Part shown: positions 1 to 12,117 of the stretch, piece after piece
Position numbering within the stretch: position 1 is the first letter of the stretch
How the letters are laid out: every line of letters starts with the position of its first letter
DNA from: Cyprinodon diabolis
Taxonomy: Eukaryota; Chordata; Actinopteri; Cyprinodontiformes; Cyprinodontidae
Assembly (NCBI GenBank): GCA_030533445.1
Contig: CM060065.1
Location: forward strand, 50,221,464 to 50,285,463
Length of the DNA stretch: 64,000 nt
Reading direction: 5' to 3'
Program-made: the position numbers and the translations under genes
Notes under the pieces: model-generated
What the model was told of the DNA's origin: nothing
Databases searched by the model: none
Seen by the model: the letters and a program-made list of their open reading frames with translations, nothing else

Positions 1-2057
1 CTCTGCAGTCTCGCTCCTTTACTATAAACCAAAGAAATAAAAAGTGATTGATGTTCACAAAGCCTATGCCTCAAAGTTTCATCACACCGACACAGAGTCA
101 TGTTGAGTAGCAGCATAATCCTCATTGGCAGAACAGACTCTGGAGGCAGGGAAACATTACCACACACTACAAAGACTAGATGGTTTCTGGCAAGACGTTA
201 AACCTGACACATTTTAATAATTTCACTATTTCTAGAAAAACAGCTAAAAACATCTTTATGAAAACCCCTTTTACCCATTAGGGGTTGATTCTGTTTAGTT
301 TGGTAAATTTTAAGCTTTTCAGAAAAGCATCCTAAACAGACCAGAAGAACTTAATTGTCCATGAACTGAATAACTACCCAAACCACCCATGGCAGCAACA
401 TCAGTTAGCCTAAGATAACTTGCAGTAAGCTTTTCCAGTAACCCTGGTGGGATTTTGACCTTCAACTATGCATTAACATTGTTTTGTTGCTAAATGTCTC
501 AGCTCACTGACAGCTTCATCGTAGGTAGCCATGTTTGTTGTGACTGTGGCCGGTAGCTGCTAACCAACCAATAAGTAGAAGTTGAGCCCTTAAGACACAC
601 CCCTCCTTGTTTGCATAATGAGGCAGAAATGCAGAAGGAAATGTAAATACGACAGGCAGAAATAAATAGCGTTGAAGAAATAAATATGGTAAAAAAATAC
701 AAAGGAAGAATATACCAGACTCAAGTATTATAAAATGCACATAAATAAATACTTAAAGAAATAAGTAATAAATAAAGTTGAAGATTAAAATGGACAATAA
801 ATAAATAAGGTAATTATTACAAAGACAAATAAACAAAAGAGCCAATTAAAAGAGAAATATATATATTTATGTCTCACCGTATAACTCAATTTCTACCTAA
901 ATTAATTTGTTTATTGTATTTTTGGGGGGCAATTAATTGTAAGCGTATATATTTTTGGAGCATTTATTTTATTTCTGTATCTGCAGGATTGGTCCTCCAT
1001 ATTTTTGGGGGGTTCTGTAAAGTTTGCCTCTTACAGGTTTTGTCATAAAGTAGGAACGAAGGGCCCAGAGTTCAGGCAATACAGACAGTTGGAAAATTCA
1101 AAGGCGTTTTTTAAATTAATCATAAGCGGAGCTGCGGATCTGTGACGGCTGCACACCGCCCATCACTGGATACCTTGGTAGTGAAAAACACAGGTAAGTG
1201 ACCATGATAATCTGACGGAGGATGATTATCCATGTGAGTCACTAACCTGGTTCAACAGTTCAGTCCACCTCCACAGAGGGCTGCCAACTAGATGTGGTGG
1301 GCGCTGAATACAGTGAACCAGATGCTGGGCATGAGTCAGAGCCAGCTCAGGGAAACAGTCAGAACAGAAACAGGCTAATTCAGGTTTCTCAAACTCAATG
1401 ATCTGGCCCCACTAACTGGAACTGAGGAATACTGTATATAAAGAAGCAGGAGCAGGTGCATCAGATGAGTGGTAATTGGAAACCGGAAAGATAAAATAAA
1501 TGAGCAATTAGGCCAGCACTCACAGCCATGATAATGACAGGTTTTTGGTAAGAATGATATAAAAAAAATCCTGAAATGTAGTTTAGTTGCCTGAGTTACA
1601 AGAAATAGTTTTGAAAAATTATAAACTTACTCTATGTAGCCGTTTACAAACCTTTTTGTTTGATGATAATATCTGCTTGATATATAGGATCCAGTTGGTG
1701 AATTATAAAAACCTTTAAAATGATTTGGTTCAATGAATCTTGGAAAAGTGAATCTCTTGTATTTTCAAACTCATAATCCTAAATCAAAGTCAGGTCATTA
1801 GAATAAGCTTTCCCTTTTATATAGATCAACTTTCATGGGCATATGAACATTGTGAAATGCAAATTTTCAGTTTAAATAATGTACGACTTCAACTGTAATA
1901 TTTTGACTTCTGCCAAGACAAATCATTTGTAGTGGCTCTCTTCTCAAATCAGACTGATGAACTCACTTCAAAGCCTTGAGGGATGAAGATGAAAACATTA
2001 GTTTAGAAAATGGAAGAGCAGATGTTTCTCTCCCAATGGTTGCATATTTTTCTTTTC
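1..2057. other. AT-rich unique DNA, no gene seen
   Basis: I see no supported gene or recognisable mobile element here. The stretch is AT-rich, with an A-rich low-complexity patch around 740-880 built from AAATAAAT-like units. A TATA-like string (CTGTATATAAAG) lies near 1431-1442, but no matching LTR ends were found around it. Confidence 0.4.
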
Positions 2058-2601
2058 AATAATTCAATTCAATTCAGTTTATTTCTATAGCGCCAATTCG
2101 CAACACAAGTCATCCCAAGGCACTTTACAGTTCAACCAGATCATACAGTCAAATTGATTCAAAGTTTTCTATCTAAGGAAAACCAGTTGATTGCATCGAC
2201 TCATTGACTCGTATGCAATCCCTCACACTAAGCATGCTTGTATCGACAGTGGAGAGGAAAAACTCCCTTTTAACAGGAAGAAACCTCCAGCAGAACCAGG
2301 CTCAGTGTGAGCGGCCATCTGCTGAGGCCGAGTGGGGTTCAAGGAGACAGAAGCAGAGATACAAAAAGCAGCTGTAAAAGGCGGCCCGGTCCAGGAAACA
2401 CAGCCAGGCAGACAAGCACCAAGCCAGCTCCCACGTCAGAGAATGAAGAGAGCACATCCAGCCAGTCACGGTCAGAGAAACAGGACTACACCGGAAAACA
2501 GGCCAATCTCCGGCATCTATAAACAAGGGTGCTGATGGCAGCAGCACAGCTGATAATTCTGTCCAGGATGGAGTCACAGCCAAACAGGAACAGATATTGG
2601 A
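2058..2601 (-). mobile_element. L2-clade LINE 3' unit (solo copy A)
   Basis: This copy matches the 3' untranslated end of the two L2 LINEs at 22 and 33 kb. Read on the minus strand it starts near CTGTTCCTGTTTGGCTGTGA and ends in an AATTG-type tail, seen on the plus strand as ATTCAATTCAATTC. It carries no open frame of the LINE. No clear target duplication is visible. Its 5' boundary is nearly the same as in the copies at 16962 and 42668, so it may be a discrete non-autonomous unit and not a random truncation. Confidence 0.8.
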
Positions 2602-3584
2602 CATTTTCACCTTTATTTTAGACAAAACTTGTTAATATGATTAAAAAAGAAAAGAAAAGCAACAGAAAAAGGTCACATCACCCCTAATATTTTTGCTTTT
2701 TTTATCCAGGAGACCCTAAACGTAAAAGTCTGGAATAATTCTCTACATCTAGCGTAGTTGCCACTTAAACTTAAAATATCGGTTTAGATCAGGAAAAGGA
2801 TTTCAAAACATATACACATACCTATCACATCCTCTTCAGAGCCACAACACAGGGTATCCCACCTCCATACTGCTCATCGACACACTCCAGACCTGACTGG
2901 TTCAACTGTAAACAGCCCTCAGCTGCTTCTATGCCTTTGGACCCTGGTTCACAAAGCACAAAACCGCTATGTCAGGACAACGTTAAACATGGGCACCTGA
3001 TTAGTTTATGCTTATCGATTTGCTTCCAAATGCATTCATCTATATTAGATTTGTCGTATTAAAGTATTTTTCTTGTGTTTCAAACGCCTGAACATACCAA
3101 TAACAGCTACTTGAAGTTCAAGGTGTTTTATTGAACAATTGGATTAATATTGAGGTTTCGAATGTCAGGGCTGCAGCCAGGGATTTCTCTGGGAGAGCAG
3201 ACAATGTGATTAGAGAGGTTCAGGTAGGTTTTCAGAGAAAATGAGATTATTAAATTCTGCTTTACTCATAATAGGTGTGTTAGAGCCACAGAGGGGTAGC
3301 TGGATTCCAGCAGCCATGCTTTTTTCTTTTCTCTCAAGTTTAATTGATATCTGGATGGTTTTTATGAAAAATGGTGGGTAGATTCGAAAATACTATTCAG
3401 TAACGTTTTTATTGTTTTATTTCTTGTATTAGGTTTCTAATTTTAAGCAAAAAGCACTGCAGGTCAGAAAGAGACACAAGGTGATCTCTAGGTCAAATCT
3501 CTAGATGGGTTCTATGTATAAGAGTAAAGGGGGGTCATTGCAAAGGCTTTCAACACTTTTCATAATAAAGAAAACCAAAGATTC
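2602..3584. other. Unique DNA, no gene seen
   Basis: AT-rich sequence without a recognisable gene, element terminus or RNA gene. Confidence 0.35.
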
Positions 3585-4070
3585 TGTCATGATTTTATTA
3601 AAGGTCTGACCCCAAAATGCAGAAGACCAAACAGAGATACCAGGGAAAAGTTAACAGGTTTATTAGAGTTCGGTGATGAAAACCAGTGCTGCTCAGAGTA
3701 GAAGGAGTCCAGTGTTGCTCAGAACACTGGTCAACCGGAACTGGAAGGTGAGGGGAAGACACTGCGGTTAGTTCAGGCTCAGTGGGAAATTTGAATCTTT
3801 GGTATTGAATTGGAGGAAAAGGTTGCAGACTCACTTCTCCAGGAAAAGGTGTCCCTTGTGGAATCCAGTCTTTTAGGGAAGGTTCCAGTGATTGTCTTGT
3901 TTGGTGGGGGGCGGACAAGGTTACTCAGACTGTGGTTGTTCCTAGATGGACGGAGAAGCTGACTGCCACTCAGATTTCCTGCGGCACTTGAACGGGCTGT
4001 GGTACAGATGAAACCTTTGCTCGGTGTGAAGCTCAAACGACCTCTTGTGGGAAAAATGGATCCAAACTTC
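3585..4070 (-). mobile_element. Truncated solo LTR, family A
   Basis: On the plus strand this starts TGTCATGATTTTATTAAAGG, which is the reverse complement of the 3' end of the LTR family seen whole at 54880-55703. Similarity runs to about 4070 (GGATCCAAACTTC) and then stops, so roughly the promoter-side 350 bases of the LTR are missing. No internal retrotransposon sequence follows, and no target duplication can be scored. Confidence 0.75.
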
Positions 4071-5103
4071 AAGTCCTGCTTCACAATTATTTGCTGTTTT
4101 GTGTTTGCCTGATCTAACATACTACAATAAAACATTTGGTTTTAGAAAGACAAGCACTTCTCCTGGTGTGATTGAGTTAAGCAAAATTTAAAGAATATAA
4201 CGTGCCAATTCGTCAGTCTGATATAGGGCCAAGCTCCATACCACCATCACCCATGAGATATAAATACAAATGACAAACACAGACGGCTGCGCAGCTGAAC
4301 CCAATCCAACTTTAACTTGGCAGCCATTTTGCTGAGGAACAATCTTCATCATCATTATTATCATTTAAACTTCTGTGAAAAACAAAAACAGGAGCAGTAG
4401 TGACCCTCGCCTCAGAAAACATCCCTTTCAAGCCACTTTTGGCTCTAGCCAAATCCAGAGGTTGCACGCTGATTGAGCCATCAGTATGATGTGCCTGTTA
4501 AAAAATGAAATATAACTTTAACAGCAACCTCAATAAGAACCCATTAGTTGATAATAAACAGGTTGAATATTGCAGATATCTTTGGAAATTATGCTCTGTA
4601 GAATTTACTGCAATATGGCTCTCATGCATTGCAGTATATGGCTTTTATGGTGTTATACATAAGGTCACTGTATTTTGTTTCAGAATTTGAAATATTCATG
4701 AAAAAAGGAACATTTTTCTTTTTTTAAAGCTGGAACTTACTGTCTGTAATCTAAAAAGATCACTATTGCTGCCTTATACTGCAACAAATCCTAGTGAGAG
4801 CTGTTGTGATAAAGTAGTTTTCTGCTTTTCTTCATCTTTTTTTCCTCTCTGCTTAAACCCAGAAACACAGAGTATTAAAAATGAATCCAAAAATAGTTTA
4901 GCATGTCAGTTTTCTTAACCTTCAAATATTTTTAGTTGCAGAGCTTCAGTCTGCCATTCACCTTTCAACAAGCCTGAATCTAAGACGTGTAACCGAGGAA
5001 TTACAGTATGAATTCTTACATCTGGGGTAAAAAGAAAAAAAAAAGAACAGAAAAAAGCGGATTATCTTTTTATAAACAGCAAGAAATTATTGTGCCCTCT
5101 GGT
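4071..5103. other. Unique DNA, no gene seen
   Basis: No supported gene or element. A small open frame at 4505-4690 has no recognisable domain and I do not call it. Confidence 0.35.
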
Positions 5104-5544
5104 TGTCATGGTTTTGGTTCGTTTAAGTTTTAGTGTTGAGTTTACAATGGTTTTATTTCCATTCTGTGTTATTCTAGTTATTTTTGATTTGAGTTCTTAT
5201 TAGTATTTCTTGATTTCCCTCTGTTATCCTCTTATGTCAGTCTCCTTCTCCTAGCTCCCTTCTAGACTCCTCTGTTCACACCTGCTCCCAATCTGCCGAT
5301 TAGCCTGGTCATCGTTTTTCTCTCCCATATATACACGTCCTGCTCAGTCACTGTTTGCTGGTTTGTCGTCATTTCTTTGCCCCCTTGTTCTGAGTATTCC
5401 CGGTTTTCAGTAATTTTTGATTTTGTTGATTATCTTTGTGGATTTTTGCTTCAGTTACCCTTTTTGTTATTAAACCATCAAGAAACCACTTCAGTTTCAG
5501 TCTCTGCATTTGGGTCCTCCTCAAACCATCACCCAACTGTGACA
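5104..5544 (+). mobile_element. Solo LTR, family B
   Basis: The 441-base unit begins TGTCATGG and ends CTGTGACA, the TG...CA form of an LTR. A TATA-like CATATATAC lies at 5326-5334 and an ATTAAA polyadenylation signal at 5469-5474, in the right order for a plus-strand LTR. The flanks are CTGGT (5099-5103) and CCGGT (5545-5549), a 5-bp duplication with one C/T difference that fits CpG decay. No gag-pol sequence is attached, so this is a solo LTR. The superfamily cannot be fixed from the LTR alone. Confidence 0.7.
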
Positions 5545-5872
5545 CCGGTTTGATGTGTGTAAAGCAGAAAAAAGGATTTCAACAAGTTTCACTGTGATAG
5601 AGCATTTGTTTAAACTGCTCAGTTTGAAAAGTCAGGGGTGAATGTCGGCCCATGTGGTCTTGAAGACAGATGACAAATGTAATAGGAAGAGAACCATGAA
5701 CACAGTTGACGTTTGTTGCATTGGGGTTTGCATAACCACAGACCAGTTATCGGGCCATGCTGACCCCTGTCCACCACCAAGAGCAACCAACAATTGGCAC
5801 AGTGGGATCAGAACCAGAAGAAGTTGTTAAGATCTGTGAGCTTCTCTTATGCAGAGAACAAATGGCCCCAGC
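5545..5872. other. Short unique stretch between two LTRs
   Basis: No gene or repeat recognised between the two solo LTRs. Confidence 0.3.
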
Positions 5873-6683
5873 TGTCATGATGTTTCAAAGTTCTGACCCA
5901 AAAATGCAGAAAACCGAACAGAGAGACCAGGTAAAAGGTTTAACGGGTTTTATTGAAGAAGTAAACAGGTGGAGAAGTGTTGCTCAGAACACTGCTCAAC
6001 CGGAACTGCAAAGTGAGGGTAAGACACAGCGGTTAGTTCAGGCTCAGTGGGGAATTTGACTTGTGAAACTTGGAGAAGAGGTTTTGGTTGCCGACTCACG
6101 TTTCCAGAGAAGTTGTTGAATCCTTGACTCCTGTCAGTGTGCTGTGGTTCCAGTGTTTGTCTGATTCGGTGGAGGGCGGAACAGGTTTTAGCCAGAATGC
6201 AGTTGATTGTTGGAGAACGGAGATACTGACTGCCACTCAGATTTCCTGCGGTACTTGAACGGGTCGTTGTGGAGAATAATCCCTTTCTCAGTGCGAAGCT
6301 CAAACGATCTCTTGTGGAAAGTGGATCCAAACCTCCTGTTTGAACCCCAGCTCAGTTTGAAGCTCAGTTTATCCTTCCAGGGTGTGAAGGTCCGAGAAAT
6401 CCAGTCAGCAGGACAACTTCCTGCCAAGAGGCAAAGACAAAACAAAGTTAAACTCATGTTGACAAAAAACTCAGCTTGACTCAGCAAACTCAGCTTGGCT
6501 AGAGTACCCTAAACTGGCAAACACTCTGGCGTGGAGGTAGTGGCAGTCAGCAGCTTAAGAACACTCCGTTTAACGAGGAAACCATCAGCAAGTGTGTGAG
6601 GAGGCGGATCAGAACCAGGCGCCTCCTGGAGGATGAAGGGAGGCAAACACAGAAAACACAGTCACAAAACAGGTGTCCTGACA
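5873..6683 (-). mobile_element. Solo LTR, family A, with 5-bp TSD
   Basis: On the plus strand the unit begins TGTCATGATG and ends GTCCTGACA, so the LTR points to the minus strand. It is flanked by a perfect 5-bp duplication CCAGC (5868-5872 and 6684-6688), which sets both ends exactly. It matches the copies at 29477-30286 and 54880-55703 along its whole length. It holds no coding region; small open frames inside it are chance. Confidence 0.9.
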
Positions 6684-8629
6684 CCAGCATGCTTGGAAAA
6701 AAAAGGCCTTGAATGTTTAGGAAACATACTGCTATTCTGCACCCTGTGGATGTTCCTTTGACCCCTACTACCTACCGAAGATTTGTTGGAGACCATTTGC
6801 ATCCATTCATAGATATAGTTGCCCAACATACTGTATGGCGAGTCTTTCAATGGGACAATTGAGTCCCAATGCCATGCTGACCAACATCTTATCTCTCCTT
6901 ATTTTCCTCTCTGACCACCAGCACAATTTTATATGTTGACATTTAGTGTTTTCCCCTTCCTCCTTTGCTCATTGAGTTTAATTTCTCTTTATGCTTCTGG
7001 CAGGATATCGTTATGATTATATAAAAGAATAACAAAAGAAAAAGAAGCACATCGATGTTACTTTTTCACCACTTCACAACTTTTCTCTTGGAGTTTCATT
7101 TGTTACCACACATGTTTTTGAAGTACACTGCAAACCAGTGTATCTCTCAGTGCAAAAGGGAGATAACAACATAGTATATAACTGTCGGCTCTCTCTCCTT
7201 TCTATTTCGCTTATATCTTTTATCTATGTGGAGCCGGGGCCATCATTGTCACCCCGCCATCGCCTGGTTTACGCTGAGTGAAAACGCACTCCTGCACCCT
7301 CTAGGGCCAACTAATTATGGACTTTGATTATTCCCATTTCGTTCTACTGAGTGTCGGCGCCTTGCAGAAAGGCCAGCGCCATTGATTGTCTCAGTTTCAG
7401 GCCTAATTGAGCCAAATGGGAACGGCTGTTGCCAGAGTTCACTCTTTTCCAGTGTTTGCATGCAGATCCACCAGAGAGACATTCATTACTGCCTTGCCGA
7501 AAACTCCTCTGGACGTCTTCACAAATACACATATATATACACTTGCATTCATATTGATAATCGGCTGGAGCTCTTTGCCGTCTGAATCAACAGCTAGGAT
7601 TGCAGATGGGAAAAAATCATGTTTTCTAATGCTGCTGGGATCTACACCACAGAGCCCTTATTCCTCTCTCTGTTTGGGCTTTGACATTCCAGACCTAATG
7701 TTTGCCGCTCTTTAACCCACATTGGTTTCCAAGTGTCAAAAAAAGGTACCTGATCTGAACCCTTGGATTCTTGTACTAGAAAAAGTCCTTTTACATACAT
7801 ATTTATTGCAGTGAAGCTGTTTGACATATGATGCAAAGAGGTAATCTATAAACAGTTCTTTAGATTATGATTCACTTTTTTATTCTGAAGACCTACTCAA
7901 CACACATTTAGCTTTGGTTAAGGTAAAAACATTGGTATTTAGATAAAGGTTTTGTAAAAGCTCAGTTTTGGACTTTTTTCAAAGGGTGATAAGCTTCAAA
8001 TTGTGAGCTTACAAAACCAGAAATTAAATGCTTTATCTGCCTCCTCCTTGGTTATTAAGTCAAACAGGAAACCCTAAGGATGGTTTTAATTTCTGTTGGA
8101 AGTCTCAGCTACTTTACAGGCCCTACAGTTGTAACTTGATTTATGTACCAGTTGAGAAAAAGCAAGAAGAATCATAATGGATTCTTCATGTAAGTCACTT
8201 TTGTTAATGTCTTAAACAAAACTGTTTTTAACATTATTTCATATTTCCATTAATTTCTAATCTTTGAAATATATTTTCTATTTGAGTACAAACTGTAATA
8301 ATTTATTTTCATTCATATAGCATCAATTCAGAGGAGTGTTCTAGAACAGATTGGGTCAGAGGGATAATCAGGAACTCGCTTAGAGGCCGATTCCCTGTCT
8401 TGGAATCCCAGAGGATAAACAGTACTTGTTGCTCGTGTGGAAGAAATGAGGAAAGTGTTTAGAATTAAATTTGTTGTTATGGAGTACCTCATGGATCATA
8501 ATTCTTTGGAACAAAATGTACAAAACAAAGTTTTTTTATCCAAACAGATATATTTCTTAGCTTATGTCATGAAATCTTTAATATATTTCAAATTTTTAAT
8601 ATTAATTTTCTGACATTTTAAAAGACATA
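6684..8629. other. Unique DNA, no gene seen
   Basis: No supported gene. The part at about 7195-7420 is less AT-rich and less repetitive than its surroundings and could be a conserved non-coding element, but sequence alone cannot show that. Confidence 0.35.
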
Positions 8630-9780
8630 CCGTATTTTCTTGACCATAAGGCGCACCGTACTAAAAGGTGCAGTCTCAGTTATGTGTGCCATTACTGTAT
8701 TTAACACACACATAAGGCGCACCGGATTATAGGGCGCGGGTTTTATATACCGGTACATGTCCTCTACTACGTTTAAATACCTCTACTGCGTATTTAAAAA
8801 TAGAGCGGGAGCAAAACTGAGTAGGACTGTGCTTTATTCATGTATTTATTACAAAGTGTTAATCAAACCCATCGAAGTCATCATCCTCTGTTTCTGAATT
8901 AAACAGCTGCGCTAAATCAGACATGCCAATTACCCCTTCTTCGCTGTCAGAGTCACTTTCCGTGCCGTGCGGCTCCTCGGAAATGATGCCGGCTTTTGCA
9001 AAAGCTCGAACAACAGTGCCAGCAGACATGCTGGCACTGCTTGCCCGGCGCTTCCACTTTTCGTGAAACTGTGGTCTCCGTCGGTCATCCATCGCTCCCA
9101 CGCCGCTCGCAGCCTTACTTTGAACGGCCGGTTCACACCGATGTCGAGCGGTTGAAGTTCCTTTGTCAGACCTCCCGGAATAACGGCGAGCGCAGCGTTC
9201 ATTTGTTTCACCTTGTTTTTCACATTGGCTGTGAGATGGGCACGCATGGAGTCACAGATTAACAGCGAAGGTGATGCGTGGAAAAAACCACCTGGTCTCC
9301 TCACATACGCCTCCCTCAGCCAATCTTTCATCATCTCCTCATCCATCCAGCGTCTTTCCTCCAACTCGGGCCACCTCGCCTTATGTCCGCGGAAACTCAG
9401 CTGCGTCTTCTTCACCTGTTCGTTCGTTTTCCATCTTCCTCCACTTGCGAACCATCGATTCATTAATCTTGAATTCTCTCGCGGCAGCTTGATTTCCATG
9501 TTCCTCTGCATAGCTGATAGCCTTCAGTTTAAACTGTGCTTCATAGGCATGTCTGTTTGCCATTTCAGCGTTGTTAAGACAACAATGTTCTGCATAAAGC
9601 GCATACCTGTTCTTTTATACACAATCCACGCCCACACTTCCCCCTTTAAGGTTCTCATGGCGGTCACAACAACGTCCGCAGTAACAACACACATAGGGCG
9701 CAATGCACTATAGGGCGTGCCGCAAATTTTGAGGGGAAAAAAAAGACGTTTATATGCGCCTTATAGTCATGAAAATATGG
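8630..9780 (-). mobile_element. Internally deleted pogo/Tigger-like transposon
   Basis: The element starts CCGTATTTTCTTGACCATAA and its other end, reverse complemented, reads CCATATTTTCATGACTATAA, giving inverted ends with a few mismatches. TA flanks both sides (8628-8629 and 9781-9782), as expected for the Tc1/mariner-pogo superfamily. Subterminal strings such as AAGGCGCACCG recur. Inside lie minus-strand pieces of a pogo-type transposase in three frames. At 1151 bases it is shorter than an autonomous pogo-like element, so it is a decayed, internally deleted copy. Confidence 0.85.
8859..9563 (-). pseudogene. Broken pogo-like transposase
   Basis: The start at 9563 opens with MANRHAYEAQFKLKAISYAE, a helix-turn-helix of the Brinker/CENPB-like type found at the N-terminus of pogo-derived proteins. 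A frameshift near 9430 leads to a second frame with a second DNA-binding segment around KKTQLSFRGHKARWPELE, then jumps to the late catalytic domain (LICDSMRAHL holds the second catalytic Asp; LQPLDIGVNRPFK follows). A third frame gives an acidic C-terminus ending DDDFDGFD at 8859. The section with the first catalytic Asp is missing. The protein cannot be a working transposase. Confidence 0.85.
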
Positions 9781-9867
9781 TAGCTAAATAAGAAAATTCC
9801 AAGCAAAATGCAATCATGCATTTGGGCCCAGCAACTGAGAGGCAACAACTATATACACTATATAATG

Positions 9868-10092
9868 CAGGAGTGGTGGCCTAGTGGTTAGGGCATAGGG
9901 CTTTGAATCCTGAGGTTGTCAGTTTGATCCCCCACTACCACAGACTGCAACTCTGGGTCCCTGAGCAAGACCCTTAACCCCACACTGATCCCTGGGCGCC
10001 GCACAATGGCAGCCCACTGCTCCCCAAGGGGAGGGGTTAAATGCAGAGAATTAATTTTGTTGCTATGTGCTTGTGACAGTGGAATGACAAGG
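9868..10092 (+). mobile_element. tRNA-derived SINE
   Basis: The sequence has an A-box-like TGGCCTAGTGG at 9877-9887 and, about 34 bases later, a degenerate B box AGTTTGATCCC at 9921-9931, the spacing of an internal RNA polymerase III promoter. The body continues with GAGCAAGACCCTTAACCCC and TTAAATGCAGAG blocks common to fish tRNA-type SINEs. It ends near the GTGGAATGACAAGG segment; the TATTC microsatellite a little downstream may be its tail. It is not a functional tRNA gene. Confidence 0.7.
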
Positions 10093-10158
10093 TGACCATG
10101 TGACAGGTGACCATCACCTTACTCTCGAATGTTGTCTAACCTGTACCCTTTGGTTAGA

Positions 10159-10204
10159 TACTATTCTATTCTATTCTATTCTATTCTATTCTATTCTATT
10201 CTAC
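10159..10204. repeat. TATTC microsatellite
   Basis: About nine uninterrupted ATTCT units in tandem. It may be the expanded tail of the SINE just upstream. Confidence 0.9.
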
Positions 10205-10209
10205 TCTTC

Positions 10210-12117
10210 TAATTTTCCCAGTGTTTTTACCCTGCCACCTGCAGCTTTTTGTAGTTCTCTTATTTTGGGCCTGAATAAAGCCATACACTGAGCATCATTC
10301 ATTTCTCTCTGAGGCAGACTTACTCTGACAGTCCAAAGCACTTATGGTTGGGACTGGATGAAATTCAACTATAATGGAAAGTGACTCAAACCATGTAGAG
10401 TCAAATAAAAAACCTAAATCTAGTCGATCTGGGTAGGTCTTAATGAAACAGGGCCATAAAAGTTAGCCCAGCTCCCTTATTGTGGAAGCCAACTACAACC
10501 TCTTGTATTCGTATTGTTTTGAGCCATATTCAATTACCATAAATATGCATAAATATGCTTGATTTATTTATTTGTTCAGCTCTTTTTTATACCATCAGCT
10601 GAGATTTAGACACCAGCATACTTTAATTCCTTTATTTTAGTCAGAAACTGACCAGCAATATAAAAAGGAGTAGTCCACTTTTTCCCAGTGGTGTCAGACT
10701 GCAACTGATTGTGAAATATGGAGTAAAAATCTTGTTTATCGTATTTACATCTTCTTACGCTAAACCTAAAAACTAGTAAACCCAGAGACAAGACAAAGAT
10801 AAAATATTTAAATCCCCTCATGGTTTATCCAGTAGGAAATGAGTTTCAGATTATGGCAATAAGGATGTTTTTTTTACTGCAAACAGATGAATAAATAATG
10901 CAAAAAATATATGATGCAGCGGCAACTATGATATGAATCTTGTTGCTAAGGTGCTATTTGCCAGGTGGAGACACTGACACTGATGTTGATAGTCTTATTG
11001 CAAGTTGTGCATGAATGTGGAAATTACAGCATGGCTGTCTTGCAGTATCGGCCTGATTTGATTGATCGAAGTTCTTGGAGAGAGAACGGATGGTAGCCTG
11101 GGTGGTACGTGGGTTGATGCATCAAGATAATTCACTTTACATTCTTTTGATGGACTCCTTTTCAACACAGTCATCGTTAAAATGAAAAATCCCTTTAATA
11201 AGGCGGCCGCAATGTTCATTATGTCATTATGTGGGAGTGCAACATCTCTTCTTTTATAAGTGGATTTCTCTTCTTTGATGTGCTGTTAATAGAACTGAGC
11301 TGAGGACATTTCAGCCTGCCAGGTTTTGAGTAGATCATTATTCTGTTGCACTGTCCTAAACGTAAAATGTGTGAACACGGTCTCAGGTAACCAATGTTGC
11401 CAAAGGCAGACATGAACAATTATCATAACACGTGTCTGAGCTGCCATTGATAGAAGGATCTCTTTAATGGGGGCGATTACTGTAACCATGTGTGATTTAA
11501 CCTGATCCACTCAATGTGTGATGGGACTTTAATGCTAGAAAAACTGTGTCCACCTGAAAAGCCCAGGCCAATATTGATTATGGCAGAATTAAACATTTAA
11601 GTAATCACTGCACTTAGCTAAATGATTGTGTAATGAATAATACATGAGATGGAAGGCGGACAGGGTAATAGGTGGATTGCAGAATAATATCTGGCCATGT
11701 GATATTCAGCCATGGCTTTATATCCACAAGGGCACGCTTTTCTGTTTAAGATGGAAGCAACTCCCGTACTTGCTTGTGAATCAGGGCATTTGCCTATAAG
11801 AATACACACACACACATAAACGCCACACTCAGGAATCACTGGGGATTTAATCAATTCACATTACTCTTGTAGAGTGTTCAATGTGAGTGCACCACTTATC
11901 CCCCAAGAGTTAAATTGCTGTAGTGTGGTTTGGTTAAATATTGCAAAGAATATAGATTTTCCTAACTTAATCTCCATTTATTCCAGTCTCTTTGACTCCC
12001 TATTTATGCTTATCTAGAAGCAGATTCACAACATGGGAAAATACAGATTTATAGCTTTAATACAGACATTGAAAAGGATGCAAAGCACAGACATTTTGTT
12101 CCTTTGCTGCATCCCTA
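10210..12117. other. Unique DNA, no gene seen
   Basis: AT-rich, no recognisable gene or element. A short CA run lies near 11804-11816. Confidence 0.35.

Noticed and set aside
1110..1500. LTR with TATAAAG promoter
   Set aside because: A TATA-like string is present, but no TG...CA ends, polyadenylation signal or duplication could be paired.
9213..9713. 166-residue plus-strand open frame
   Set aside because: Antisense to the pogo-like transposase remnant; no domain of its own.
9877..9931. Functional tRNA gene
   Set aside because: Boxes A and B are present, but no cloverleaf can be drawn and the body matches a SINE.
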